Assembly: GCA_018676675.1 (NCBI GenBank)
Contig: JABHEG010000142.1
Location: 34,589-98,588, forward strand
Reading direction: 5' to 3'
DNA length: 64,000 bases
Source: Lentisphaerota bacterium
GTDB lineage: Bacteria > Verrucomicrobiota > Lentisphaeria > Oligosphaerales > JABHEG01
This document shows positions 43,870 through 53,664 of this stretch, piece by piece. The position numbers and the translations under genes were made by a program. The notes beneath the pieces were generated by a model. The model ran no database searches and was not told where the DNA came from. It saw only the letters and a program-made list of their open reading frames with translations. Each line of letters opens with the position of its first letter. The stretch's first letter is position 1.

Positions 43870-46149
43870 CTACTGCTGCCAGATCATGCGACCGTCCAGT
43901 TCGATGACTGATGCACCACTCGCCGAAGCCTTCAACAGGGCACCCTCCCTGCTCAACCGAACCACGGCCGCCCGAGCGTCCGTGCGGACCGGTCCGGCGA
44001 CCTTGACGCGGCCATTGGCCGGCCCAATCTCGGCCTGACGCAGATCATTGATGTAGTAATGAGTGCCAAATGGTCCCTCGATTCGCAGGGCGCACACGTC
44101 GTGGACCCCGACGGGATTGCCGTCCTCATCCCTGACTGGAACACGCGTTGCGGTCACATCGGCATCCTCCCCAACGTCGAGCGGGAGAAGCACAGTATCA
44201 AAAGCCACGCGGTCAGTGCCCTTCTGTTCGAACCGGAGCTCCGGGGCGGGGGCTCTCTCAAACTTCCCTGCCGAATACCAGCCACGTGGCGGATCTTCCT
44301 GACCGACCACGACCTGTCCCGCGATGGGGTCAGCCTGCATGATCACGATGTTCGCCCGACCGGGGTCGAGGGTGCGCGCATGGCCGGGAGAAACGACATT
44401 GGCCGTTCGCCCGGGCTCGAAATGGAAGAGCTGCGAATACGTGTGTGTCCCCTCCGCCGTCAATCTGTCACTGACGATCCAATAGCTGTCCTTCACGAAG
44501 CAGATATCGCGGCGATGGGCGGCCAAATCGACCGCCTTGTCTTTGCCATAGTGGTTGAACCAGTGACCGCTATCGCGCCAGTCGACCCAGCGCGCGTCGT
44601 AGTGGCCCCATGCCAGGTCAAACACCTCGTCGGAGTGCCAATCGTGCTCTCGGGGACCGTCAGCGGTCCTGAGGCCTGGTCGAGGCGGGCTGCCGGCACG
44701 ATTCTGGCCGAGCCCATCGACAAGGACGACGTTGTGCGCGAGCGACGAAACGAAGTACTGTCGCCACTTGCCAAACGTATACGAGTACGTCCCCATGTCC
44801 GCGACGAGCCGCTCACCGTATGCGTAGCACTCGAAGTTGTTCGCATCCTCGTGGAAGTGGCCCTTGCCCAGGGGGCCTGCATCAAAGCAGAGATAACGCG
44901 CGTTCTCGTCCCACCCGGAACGCATCACGTAAAAGCCGGCATAGGGCAGACGGATCGACCTGAAGTCAGGCGGCGCGCCCTTCCCCCCCTTGGAGGCGAA
45001 CCACAGGACGGCAGACGAGTCCACGAACGGCGCGATGTTGTTCCGGAAGACCTTCGTCAAGGACGACTTCGACCCGGTGTCGCCGAACTGCGGAAGACCG
45101 TGAAGCGGCGTCGCCATCTTCGTATAGAATTCTGCGCATGACTCGAACGCAGCTTGCAGCTCCGGCGACGCGTCGTAGCCCATGACCCTGGCGTTCTCGA
45201 CAAAGCCGTACAGCGCGGAGAGATACATCCCGTGATAGCCTGGGCACAACTCCTTGTCAGACGTGTCCGGATAGAACTCCTCCTTGATGGCGGCCATCAT
45301 CGCTGCAACCGCCAGTTCGCGGAATCCCTGCGCCTGCTTGAGCTCAGGGAAGTAGCATCCCGTCGCGTAGATTCCTCTGAGCTGCGCCCAGTAGCGGTTC
45401 ACGCGATCCGGGTTGCGCACGGCATACCGCACCTTCTCGATGAACCCGCGCAGCATGATCGCGTGGGCCTCAGGCGTGAAGTGCTTCGAGCGAAGAAAGT
45501 AGTTGTAGCAGTCGAACCATGTGCCGCAGAGCGGGCTCACGGCCCTCAGACGGCTCCACATGCATGGGCCGTAGGACCTGTACGTCTCGGGAGCCGGATA
45601 CCTGGTGACAAAGTCTGTCACCTCGTCTACGAATTCCTTGGCGTACTTCTCGTCGAGCGAATACCAGTAGAGACGACCAAGTACGTTCGTGGCGTGCTTG
45701 AAGGTCACCGGACTCGGAGAGAACTCGGTGTCAGGCGTGCCGTCCGGCTTCTTCTTCGGGTAGCAATTCCAGTCAATCATCTCTCCGAACTGATGGCCGT
45801 CAAAGACGTGGGCCAACACCTCCTCGCCCTGTTGATATCTCGAGTGTTCCTCGGCCCGCCCCTTTGGCTTCTTCGGCATCTCCCAATGGTTGAGACGCCA
45901 CTCGGGTTGGCGGCGCTCCAGGAAGTACTCCTTGAGGGCGGCCTCGGCTTGAGTGAGCTCCCCGGCCGCCACCGCGGCCTTCACGGCCGCCATCCCGGGA
46001 CGCTCCAGGTCCCACGCCGCGAAGAAGTCGGCGGCATCACCGACACGTACTTTCGGGACGAGTTGGGTGGCCATAGCGCGAATCTCCGAAGGCTGCGTTG
46101 CCCGAGCACTCAGGCACAGCAGGAGCGTGATGGCGACGGAAAAGCGCAT
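43870..46149 (-). CDS. Secreted heparinase II/III-like polysaccharide lyase
   Basis: A 759-residue exported protein (MRFSVAITLLLCLSARA). The N-terminal alpha-toroid (~30-400) is followed by the beta-sandwich heparinase II/III domain: 'RLPYAGFYVMRSGWDENARY', 'LGKGHFHEDANNFECYAYGE', 'RLVADMGTYSYTFGKWRQYF' and 'SLAHNVVLVDG'. The His/Tyr residues in these stretches match the general-base/acid set of PL12/15/17/21-like lyases. It probably beta-eliminates a uronic-acid polysaccharide (heparan sulfate, alginate or similar). The start at 46149 has GGGAG 7 bp upstream. It lies 86 bp after the GH9 gene. Confidence 0.87.
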   Translation of the reverse strand: MRFSVAITLLLCLSARATQPSEIRAMATQLVPKVRVGDAADFFAAWDLERPGMAAVKAAVAAGELTQAEAALKEYFLERRQPEWRLNHWEMPKKPKGRAEEHSRYQQGEEVLAHVFDGHQFGEMIDWNCYPKKKPDGTPDTEFSPSPVTFKHATNVLGRLYWYSLDEKYAKEFVDEVTDFVTRYPAPETYRSYGPCMWSRLRAVSPLCGTWFDCYNYFLRSKHFTPEAHAIMLRGFIEKVRYAVRNPDRVNRYWAQLRGIYATGCYFPELKQAQGFRELAVAAMMAAIKEEFYPDTSDKELCPGYHGMYLSALYGFVENARVMGYDASPELQAAFESCAEFYTKMATPLHGLPQFGDTGSKSSLTKVFRNNIAPFVDSSAVLWFASKGGKGAPPDFRSIRLPYAGFYVMRSGWDENARYLCFDAGPLGKGHFHEDANNFECYAYGERLVADMGTYSYTFGKWRQYFVSSLAHNVVLVDGLGQNRAGSPPRPGLRTADGPREHDWHSDEVFDLAWGHYDARWVDWRDSGHWFNHYGKDKAVDLAAHRRDICFVKDSYWIVSDRLTAEGTHTYSQLFHFEPGRTANVVSPGHARTLDPGRANIVIMQADPIAGQVVVGQEDPPRGWYSAGKFERAPAPELRFEQKGTDRVAFDTVLLPLDVGEDADVTATRVPVRDEDGNPVGVHDVCALRIEGPFGTHYYINDLRQAEIGPANGRVKVAGPVRTDARAAVVRLSREGALLKASASGASVIELDGRMIWQQ

Positions 46150-46235
46150 GCATTGGCTCCCGGGGGACACTCCGACGTTTGGATGGTGGTCACGAACGGC
46201 CGCAGCTCTGTACGTCGAGCACTGAACTCTGATCC

Positions 46236-48641
46236 TCAGGGCGTCTGTGGCCTCGGCACAGCCGCCAAATAGCCCCAGACGTAAGCATTCGGCGCCATCG
46301 GGCCCTGGACGGTGAACTCACACATCGCCGGATACCAGAAGATGTCCCAAAACGCCTCGATCGTCGGCCACTTCTCGAAGGCAGGAAAAAGTACTTGGTT
46401 CGCCAGTCTCTGGCCAAACTGCCCCTTGCCCCGAGCCACATCAATCGGGCCGAACACGGTCAGGCCCGGCGGCGGCAACTGGTCGGTAACGCGCGAATCA
46501 ATGTGCAGCGGATGCAACGGGTACTTTGGGCCAATCCCGGTGGTGTAGCAAATATTGATGGGGTTGGCTCCTGCTGCGTGCTGACATCCCAACACGAGAG
46601 CCTTCAGGTACTTGGGCTTGCCTGTCAGAGCATGGGCTCGGACAAGGCTCAGGCCGTCGGGGACAGCCAGTGCGCCGAAGGTCACCGGTTGCCAGTCGTA
46701 CTTGATCCAGCGGAACCCGGTCCTGCGGGAGACGGCAGCCCGGTTGTCAGCCTCGGCGATAATGGCCTGACGGCAGTGAGACTGAACGTTCTGGTCGGCC
46801 TCGGGGTGCGATGTCCGCACGTAAACCCACGCGTTGTCACGTTGCGCGTGCTTCTGCCACACGACTAACTCCACCCCGGGCTTCGTGAACGCCGTGGTCT
46901 CCAGAAAAATGCCGTTGTAGCGTGGGTCTCCGGTCAGCCGGAAAAGCTCGGCTGCAGCCATGTTGCGCGTGTCTCTCACCTCGTTTGCCTTCTTCCCCGC
47001 CGCTCTGGGGAGGCGAGGAAGGTGCTTCTCCGCGAAATCCATCGCGCGAAGTGCGCTGTCCTCATAGGTCCTGGACAACTCCACGTGATCATCCCGCAGC
47101 CACAGTGCCGCCCGGGCGGCCACGCCGGCATACCAATGGCTGGCCCAGACACCGGGGGCGTAGGCCATCACGGCCAGCGACTCCTGCCATGAGCCCTCGC
47201 CAACCCGGGGATGCGCTGAGGACTCGATCCCACCCCGAATCCCCCCGTCAGGCGTCTGCATGCGCCGGTAGCAATCCAGGTTGAAGAGTGCTTCAGACAC
47301 GATGTCCGGCAGGCCGTCACCTGATTCCGGAATATTCAGTGACAGATCCGCAAAGACACCCGGATGCAGTTCGCCCAACTCCAACAGGTACCGCGAGACA
47401 ACAAGGTGCTGGATCCGCCGATCCCAATCTCCAGCGTCCATGTACCCCCCCCACGCACCCGGAACCGCCTGGTCCGTCTTGCTCTTGACGAGATTCGCAA
47501 AGTTATCCTTGTCGGCCCCCGTGTAGTTGATACCGTTCCCACTCATCATGATCGGGCAGGTTGAGGCGAAGACGCGATGGCCATCTCTGGGGTGGAATGG
47601 TCTGGGGCGCCTGAACGTGGTGTAGGGTGGCCCAAGCTCAATCCCGCTTCTCTGGTGGTAGAATCCCCGGGCCGAAACAGCGAACGCATCACGCCAGGCG
47701 GATGGATGAATTTTGAATGGATAGGAACAGCCCACCCCCTTCACGGCGACGACATACTCGCCTTTCACATCGAGTCTGCTGAAATCGAGTTCGTAGACAT
47801 CCGTCCCATTGAAATTCGACTTGTAGGCATCTTCGTTCCTCTCGTCCTTGCCTTTTGACAGGACAGTCTTCCCCTTGAGCACAGCCCGCCCTGTGCCACG
47901 GTCAAAAACCGCGAACGGCATCCCAACCCCGTAACTCATCGGCCCGCCGTTCCCCATCCAGCAGGAGAGGAACGCCACCTTCGCAGGATCATGCGGGTGA
48001 AAACCAATGTGAGAGATATGCACGGCTTCACTGCGAAGCACGCGCTGATCCCAGACGAACTCGGTGGGGGCCAACCGTTTCCCGTTGAAGCGGACAGTGT
48101 AGGACTTGCCCGCGGACAAGGACGTCGGGAGCTTCAGATACACAACCGATTCGCTCGCACATTCGAACTGCCACGGATGCCTGGGACCACAGCGCCCCAG
48201 ATCGGTCGGCTTCGTCTTCCTAAACACTGCTTTGGGAGAAATGGGTCGGCTGAAGCTGGGATCGTTCCTGGAAGCGATCAGGTAGCTCTCAACCCGGCCA
48301 GCCCACTTCCCGTCGAGCCGGTCACCAACAAAGCGGTCAGCCGTGTAGATCAGCGTCTCATCCTCCCCAACCAACGAGCCGAAGTACCGGTCCTTCCGGA
48401 ACACCCAGCGCGCATGCCCCTCCCGATCCACACGATCGCCGGGCTGTTTGGTGTAAGGGACCTGATCCCCGTAGACGATAGCCCCCGCCGCAATCGTGAC
48501 CGCGATGGTATCAGGGGAAACAGGGGCAATGTGGGTGACCTTCAGTCGGCCACTTGGAGGCGCCGCAAACGCCCCGCACAGGCCGCCACAGACGCCGGCA
48601 AGACAGAAAAGAGCCCTGATTCTGGGGAAGAAATCACGCAC
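46236..48641 (-). CDS. Secreted GH9-family glycoside hydrolase with N-terminal Ig-like domain
   Basis: An 801-residue exported protein (VRDFFPRIRALFCLAGVCGG, then LCGAFA). 'HISHIGFHPHDPAKVAFLSC' begins the CelD-type Ig-like domain. The (alpha/alpha)6 barrel holds 'GAWGGYMDAGDWDRRIQHLV' with the two catalytic-site Asp residues of GH9 (GGWYDAGD in cellulases), 'NIPESGDGLPDIVSEA', and near the end 'PLHPLHIDSRV' and 'CEFTVQGPMAPNAYVWGYL', whose Glu is the candidate acid. GH9 enzymes cut beta-1,4-glucans or GlcN/GlcNAc-type glycans. The start is GTG at 48641 with AAAGGGA upstream. It follows the repeat region and deacetylase gene. Confidence 0.88.
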   Translation of the reverse strand: MRDFFPRIRALFCLAGVCGGLCGAFAAPPSGRLKVTHIAPVSPDTIAVTIAAGAIVYGDQVPYTKQPGDRVDREGHARWVFRKDRYFGSLVGEDETLIYTADRFVGDRLDGKWAGRVESYLIASRNDPSFSRPISPKAVFRKTKPTDLGRCGPRHPWQFECASESVVYLKLPTSLSAGKSYTVRFNGKRLAPTEFVWDQRVLRSEAVHISHIGFHPHDPAKVAFLSCWMGNGGPMSYGVGMPFAVFDRGTGRAVLKGKTVLSKGKDERNEDAYKSNFNGTDVYELDFSRLDVKGEYVVAVKGVGCSYPFKIHPSAWRDAFAVSARGFYHQRSGIELGPPYTTFRRPRPFHPRDGHRVFASTCPIMMSGNGINYTGADKDNFANLVKSKTDQAVPGAWGGYMDAGDWDRRIQHLVVSRYLLELGELHPGVFADLSLNIPESGDGLPDIVSEALFNLDCYRRMQTPDGGIRGGIESSAHPRVGEGSWQESLAVMAYAPGVWASHWYAGVAARAALWLRDDHVELSRTYEDSALRAMDFAEKHLPRLPRAAGKKANEVRDTRNMAAAELFRLTGDPRYNGIFLETTAFTKPGVELVVWQKHAQRDNAWVYVRTSHPEADQNVQSHCRQAIIAEADNRAAVSRRTGFRWIKYDWQPVTFGALAVPDGLSLVRAHALTGKPKYLKALVLGCQHAAGANPINICYTTGIGPKYPLHPLHIDSRVTDQLPPPGLTVFGPIDVARGKGQFGQRLANQVLFPAFEKWPTIEAFWDIFWYPAMCEFTVQGPMAPNAYVWGYLAAVPRPQTP

Positions 48642-48701
48642 GGCTAAGTCCCTTTCTCTCCGAAGTCGCGGCTCGGCCAGGGGCGGGCGGTCTCTCTGTC
48701 A

Positions 48702-48841
48702 GAGCCGCGCACAGCGTAAGCGGTCTTCCCGCCGTGGGAAGCCCCCTCCCGTTGGCTTGTCCCGCCATAGCCGCCCTCGAGGGCGACGGCGGGTCAGGGC
48801 TCTGTTCGGGCCGAACCACGCACAATGTAGACGGTCTTTCC
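48702..48841 (-). repeat. Dispersed mosaic repeat, copies B and C
   Basis: On the minus strand the order is: the gg(a)aagaccg...gcg.gg.tcg word (48841-48812), cagagccctgacc (48804-48792), an inner palindrome around ccctcgaggg (48775-48784), aacgggagggggc (48753-48741), and a second ggaagaccgcttacgctgtg plus cgcggctc (48729-48702). This matches copy A at 35102-35196 with an extra inner palindrome. It fills most of the 240-bp gap between the deacetylase and GH9 genes. Confidence 0.75.
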
Positions 48842-48881
48842 AAAAGCCGAAATCGGGCCCGTTCCCGGAGGCACGACCGCG

Positions 48882-49634
48882 TCACCCCTCCAGGGCCTCA
48901 CGCTGCTCACGGACATACCGTCCCACCGTCTCAACCGTGTCAATCCACACCCCATTGGCGGGATCCTGGCAGTACACGCAGTAACGGTCAAGCGCATCGA
49001 CAAAGACAACCTGACGCCCCTCCTCACCCACGTCATGCCCCGCGAACGCCACCCACGCCCCCAATGACGCGGCCCGCTCGGTCACATCAATCAAGGCGTC
49101 GAGATCGAGTCCATCGAGCTCAGTGCCCCCGATTTTCGCCAGGTCGCAGAAGTCCGGATCATTGAAGTGTTCATCCCGGAATCCACGACCGACAACGAAA
49201 TTCCGGGCTACCGCGGGGACGTAGCTCTGGCGCCCCTCCCCCCGCCCCACGAACGTCTGCCCGCAGGGGTAAGCAAAGGAGGCCGGAGAGCGACCGAACT
49301 CCTTCTCGATAAGGCGGCTCGCCTCGACGAGTTCCTCCTCCATCTCCTCAAGCGTGTAGGTCTCCAGGACTTGGGCCCGTTTCCAGCCAAAGTTCCCACT
49401 GCAGGCATGGTTGACGCTGTGGTTGCCCATTTCGTGCCCGTTGGCTGAAGCCGCGTGCCACAACTCCTGCCGGTCAGGAATGCGCTCTACCTTGATGTAG
49501 AACGTCGCTTTGACGCTGTGCCGATCGAGAATCGGGACACCGACGTCCACTTGGCTCGCACGGGCATCATCGAAGCTCAAGCTGATCGCGACGCGTTTGC
49601 CATCAGGCCACTTGATCTGTCTGTCCACGGGCAT
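48882..49634 (-). CDS. Polysaccharide deacetylase (NodB-homology, CE4-like)
   Basis: A 250-residue protein. 'VAISLSFDDARASQVDVGVP' carries the base and metal Asp pair (FDD), 'GHEMGNHSVNHACSGNFGWK' carries the metal His pair (NHS-x-x-H), and 'SFAYPCGQTFVG' is motif 3. The later 'VAFAGHDVGEEG' supplies the C-terminal His. CE4 enzymes remove N- or O-acetyl groups from chitin, peptidoglycan, xylan or similar. No signal peptide is visible. The start at 49634 has GGAGG 9 bp upstream. It lies 25 bp after the PQQ/methyltransferase-fold giant, so the two are likely co-transcribed. Confidence 0.92.
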   Translation of the reverse strand: MPVDRQIKWPDGKRVAISLSFDDARASQVDVGVPILDRHSVKATFYIKVERIPDRQELWHAASANGHEMGNHSVNHACSGNFGWKRAQVLETYTLEEMEEELVEASRLIEKEFGRSPASFAYPCGQTFVGRGEGRQSYVPAVARNFVVGRGFRDEHFNDPDFCDLAKIGGTELDGLDLDALIDVTERAASLGAWVAFAGHDVGEEGRQVVFVDALDRYCVYCQDPANGVWIDTVETVGRYVREQREALEG

Positions 49635-49659
49635 GGTTACCTGGTCCTCCGCTACACGT

Positions 49660-52600
49660 TCATCGGCTTCGCATACACACGACTCGACCCGACTGCGTTG
49701 TCATGTAGAGACTGTCGCCTGTGGCGATCATGCCGTCAAACACCGGCAGTGAGTTCAGCTTCCATTCGGCCAATTTCTCCCCGTCTCGTGGCGACACGCG
49801 CCAAAGCATGGCTCCCCGATCGGCGTGGGCTCCCGCATACGGCGCCGCAACGTCGTGCATGATTGGGTCCGCGTCATCCGCCGGTTCATTCAGCTCACGA
49901 TGGTTGCCTGTGCCGGCCAGAAAAAGCGCCCCTTCGCTGCCGCTCTGCGGATCGGCAGCGTCCGGCACCACCAGGACCATCGCCCGTATAGCGATCGGGG
50001 CCCGGCGATTCCAGGTGAATCGTCCCGTCGAGCGGCTGGATTTGCTCAATAGCCCACCCTTGAAGCGCATCGCGCCCCCGGCCCGACCGCCGGCTGGGAC
50101 TGCCCCTTCCACAGTTCCGTCGTTTCCGTTCCCCGAGTCGTCACGCGCATCCCCATGGTCAAACGAATAGTAGAGGGCCAACCCGTCGCGCGTCGGAGGA
50201 ACGCCGGCTCGTTGCCAACGTGTCCGGATCTCCTCACTCCCCAAAGCCCGCTGGTAGACACCCACCTCATCAATGAGGCCGATGAACGGGAACGGGGACG
50301 CGTAATCACCCACATGCTTACTGTCGTCTGCACCGATCTCCATCAACTCCCCGGGGTCAGACGTGACAAAGCCCGGCGAAGACGCCGTTCCGGAAAGGAC
50401 GCCGTTGATGTACACTTGAAGCTCTTTTCCCGAGGTCAGGACACCCGCTAAGTGAGTCCAGTCAGCCGGGAGTTCCTCAACTCCACGGACCTCGTGGAGC
50501 TTGGAGTTGACCCGGATGGCGAACCGGGGGATGCCCTTCTTCACGTAGAGAGAATAGCCGTGCGTGTAGGCGCCTCGGGCCACGATGACGCCGTCTCTCC
50601 CTTCCGGTTTGACCCAAGCTTCCACCGTTATTGGCTTCTTGCTCGGATCGAGGCTGGGTGCTCGGTCTATGCCAATACAGGAGGCCGCGGTCCGAACGTG
50701 GGACGGCGTCCTACGTTTCTGGGCGGGTTTCTCAGCCGCAAAGAGGCGGCTGTAGGTCCAACGGGGTGGGGGAGCTTCCCGCTTCCTGTTGCCGTAGTGA
50801 TAGATCGTAGAAGAATCCAGCCCAACGTGCCCCCCGTAATGAGCGTACAAATCCCGCCCGAAGCCGTAGACCATCTCGCCATCCACCACGAGCAGTCGAC
50901 CGGCCGGATTGCGCATCCCCATTCCGGGCCACCCGCCATACGCGTTCCCCATAGTCGAACCGATCATCCAGTACGTGCGGTGCCACCACGAGTCGTCCAG
51001 GAAGCCGGCCGGGCTGTACAGGTGCATGACGTCAGACTTCTGTGGCTTCCCCTCCAAGTCAAAGCGCACATGGCGCATGAATACGGATTGCCCGTCGCTT
51101 GAAAGAACGTCCGGCAGTGCACCCGTCATAGCGGTTCGCCGAATAGCCGTGCGCCGCTCCCGGCCAGTCTCCGGATCCCTGCTGTCAACGGGAGTGTGCC
51201 CCAGTACCGCCCCGGTCACGGGGTCCAATCGGTAGAGGATCATGCCGCCATCGATGTAGGATGACCGGCCGGCAACGCAATATGCGACCCCAGACTCGAT
51301 CAGAATGCTGCCGTGGACGGGCCACGTCGACTCAATTTGGCCGTAGGAGACGATGTGACGCTCAAACGGGGCAGCACGGAAGCGCCAGCGCAACACCCCA
51401 TCGGCAGCCCTGAGGCAATAGACCCACCCGTCGGAACAGCCGAACAGGACCATCCCCTGATAGACCGTCGGGGGGCTGTCCACGCGTCCCCCCGCGACGA
51501 ACTCCCAGGCGGCTCGACCGCCTTCACTATCCAGCGCATGGACCGTGTGTGCGTCAACTTGAGCCACAAGAACACGGCCGCCAGCCATGACCGGACTCGA
51601 CAGCCGTCCTCCCAGCCCAACCGACCAAGCCTCCGTCAGCTCCGTGCCGAGATCCCCCGTCCCCCGTCCGCTGCGGGAGGAATCATGGCGGAAGGTGGGC
51701 CAATCCCCGCCAGCTCCCGTCGCGAGGGGTTCCGCGGCAGCGGGGCTTCCGTACGCCGGTCCCCGTTGGGCACGAACCGCGCTGTCAACGGGCTGGGATA
51801 CACGCTGTTCAGTGGGACGAGCAGCATGGGCCCAGAACCCACTGAGCTTCGCATCGATGTAGCAGGCGCAGGAGTGCGGAGGGGAATAGAGGAGGCCGTT
51901 ACACGGAAGGACGCCGTATTGGCAGACGCCCCGAACCCAATGGGAAGCGACTGCGTCACCGGTCACGACGTCGACAAACTCCACCCCCGCTCGCCCAAGG
52001 ACAAGGTACCGCGATGTCGCCCGGTTGCGGTAGCAACGGTGGTGATTCATACCAACGGTGTAGTACTCTTTGTCCGGCGGTCGTGTCCGCTTGATCTCGC
52101 CGGTCAGCGGGTCTCGACCAACCGTGATGCCCGGCTGTTTGGCCCGGACAAGCTCGCCGCTCCAGACCAGCCCATCAGCTACCAGAACATCCACAGGCGA
52201 ATTGTATCCTTCCTGACACGGGCTGCTCCACAAACGCCTACCGTCGGACACGGAAAACGCGATGAGTTCCCCGTGAGGGGCATTGCCTCCCGCGCTGTTC
52301 GGCTCCCACTCGACCGCGCTCTGCTGGTCCGTTGAGCCCTCGCCCCGCCCCCCGGCTGCCCGGTCCGCGGAGAGAACAACATCGCGGTAGACCACCACTG
52401 TCGGCGTCGACCATCCCCGACGCTTCGTACTCACGGGCCTGGGAGCCCGCCAATGCGGCTTCCCAGATGCCGCATCAAGGCAGATGAGGGCATCCTGGTT
52501 CTGCAGGAACACGCGACCGTCAGCAACGGCCAGTGTCATTGGCATCACTTCAGCGACGTCCGCCCCACTCCTCTCCCACAGTTGTTTGCCGTCGCTGACT

Positions 52601-53664
52601 CGAATCGCCGTAACTCGTTTCGCGTGAACACGCGGAGTCACACCACGGCGCCAGGGCGCCAAAGAGCGGTCAGACGACGCTCTGGCACGACGACCGAGTA
52701 CCAGGTAAAGAACGCCCCCCTCGTGGACAATCTCGACGGTGCCTTCGGTTCCCGGGTACTCGCGCATCGTCTCCCCGGTCGCCGCATCGAGTTGGGCAAC
52801 AGCATCACCGTACCCCAACGTGACAAACAAGATGTCCTCCGCAGCCACCAGTGTCCGGGCCAGTTCCGTGGGTCCACTGCGGAATCCGCGAAGGTGCCAC
52901 TCCCATTCCCCCATCGGCCGCCTCCAAAGCTGAACCCCACTGAACGCATCACGCCCCACCAGCGCCCACTTGGGCGGCAAGACAACGGCTGATATCGGCC
53001 CCCCGTCCACGATATAGAAGAGCCTCCCCCCGGCGGAAACCGCGACACTGACGCTGGCCAGATGGTCGTGGCTCCGAGCCCACTGCGGTCCGCACACCCA
53101 TTGTGCCTGGGCCGGGGGGCCGACAAGCTCATCAGCAGCCACGGCGTTGTTGCTCGCGTCATACAGGGCATGTGTCCACTCGTCGATCGTTGACGGCCAC
53201 GGCTTGCGCACGACACCCCAGACCTCCCCACGTCTGACATAGGCCACGCCCTTCGGGCAAAGAACACGCATTAGCTCGCCCTCCACGACGGCCTCCGAAG
53301 ATGCCAGAACCAGCAGATTCACCAGACCATCGGCGTAGGGAAGCGAGCCCCCGTTGAGGGTGTCGGCGGAAATCTCGTCGGACAGCCCGGCTGCCTGGAT
53401 GTCGGCTCGGGCCAGTCCCACCTGGGCAGGATCGGCATCCAGAACCTGAACGAGAAACCCCTTCCTACGGCCCAAGGCAATCGCCAGGCCACTGTCACGG
53501 AAGCCGACCAACACCGCCAGGCCTCCGCGAACACCCGTGGCCGCGATCATTCCCGCGGCGGACACGTCGACCGGTTGCCCCACACAGAGACAACGGCTCA
53601 ACACCACGAGCGCGCACAGCCGGGAGACAAGGCGGCCGGAAGCAAAACCATGGCGTGTCAACAT
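49660..53664 (-). CDS. Giant secreted PQQ-propeller protein with N-terminal methyltransferase-like Rossmann domain and LamG modules
   Basis: A 1,334-residue exported protein (signal ~1-29). Residues ~36-150 read as a methyltransferase-like Rossmann fold: 'GGLAVLVGFRDSGLAIAL', 'FLVQVLDADPAQVGLARADI', 'SLPYADGLVNLLVLASS', 'LMRVLCPKGVAYVRRGE'. 'WPSTIDEWTHALYDASNN' then leads into PQQ-like blades ('YGDAVAQLDAATGETMREYP', 'GWVYCLRAADGVLRWRFRAA'). A LamG module lies at ~990-1150 ('PITVEAWVKPEGRDGVIVAR') and a second at ~1160-1290 ('LALYYSFDHGDARDDSGNGN'). It shares the unusual combination with the protein at 15186-20465, where the Rossmann part is internal. AGGAG lies 8 bp before ATG 53664. Function is unknown. 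Confidence 0.85.
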   Translation of the reverse strand: MLTRHGFASGRLVSRLCALVVLSRCLCVGQPVDVSAAGMIAATGVRGGLAVLVGFRDSGLAIALGRRKGFLVQVLDADPAQVGLARADIQAAGLSDEISADTLNGGSLPYADGLVNLLVLASSEAVVEGELMRVLCPKGVAYVRRGEVWGVVRKPWPSTIDEWTHALYDASNNAVAADELVGPPAQAQWVCGPQWARSHDHLASVSVAVSAGGRLFYIVDGGPISAVVLPPKWALVGRDAFSGVQLWRRPMGEWEWHLRGFRSGPTELARTLVAAEDILFVTLGYGDAVAQLDAATGETMREYPGTEGTVEIVHEGGVLYLVLGRRARASSDRSLAPWRRGVTPRVHAKRVTAIRVSDGKQLWERSGADVAEVMPMTLAVADGRVFLQNQDALICLDAASGKPHWRAPRPVSTKRRGWSTPTVVVYRDVVLSADRAAGGRGEGSTDQQSAVEWEPNSAGGNAPHGELIAFSVSDGRRLWSSPCQEGYNSPVDVLVADGLVWSGELVRAKQPGITVGRDPLTGEIKRTRPPDKEYYTVGMNHHRCYRNRATSRYLVLGRAGVEFVDVVTGDAVASHWVRGVCQYGVLPCNGLLYSPPHSCACYIDAKLSGFWAHAARPTEQRVSQPVDSAVRAQRGPAYGSPAAAEPLATGAGGDWPTFRHDSSRSGRGTGDLGTELTEAWSVGLGGRLSSPVMAGGRVLVAQVDAHTVHALDSEGGRAAWEFVAGGRVDSPPTVYQGMVLFGCSDGWVYCLRAADGVLRWRFRAAPFERHIVSYGQIESTWPVHGSILIESGVAYCVAGRSSYIDGGMILYRLDPVTGAVLGHTPVDSRDPETGRERRTAIRRTAMTGALPDVLSSDGQSVFMRHVRFDLEGKPQKSDVMHLYSPAGFLDDSWWHRTYWMIGSTMGNAYGGWPGMGMRNPAGRLLVVDGEMVYGFGRDLYAHYGGHVGLDSSTIYHYGNRKREAPPPRWTYSRLFAAEKPAQKRRTPSHVRTAASCIGIDRAPSLDPSKKPITVEAWVKPEGRDGVIVARGAYTHGYSLYVKKGIPRFAIRVNSKLHEVRGVEELPADWTHLAGVLTSGKELQVYINGVLSGTASSPGFVTSDPGELMEIGADDSKHVGDYASPFPFIGLIDEVGVYQRALGSEEIRTRWQRAGVPPTRDGLALYYSFDHGDARDDSGNGNDGTVEGAVPAGGRAGGAMRFKGGLLSKSSRSTGRFTWNRRAPIAIRAMVLVVPDAADPQSGSEGALFLAGTGNHRELNEPADDADPIMHDVAAPYAGAHADRGAMLWRVSPRDGEKLAEWKLNSLPVFDGMIATGDSLYMTTQSGRVVCMRSR

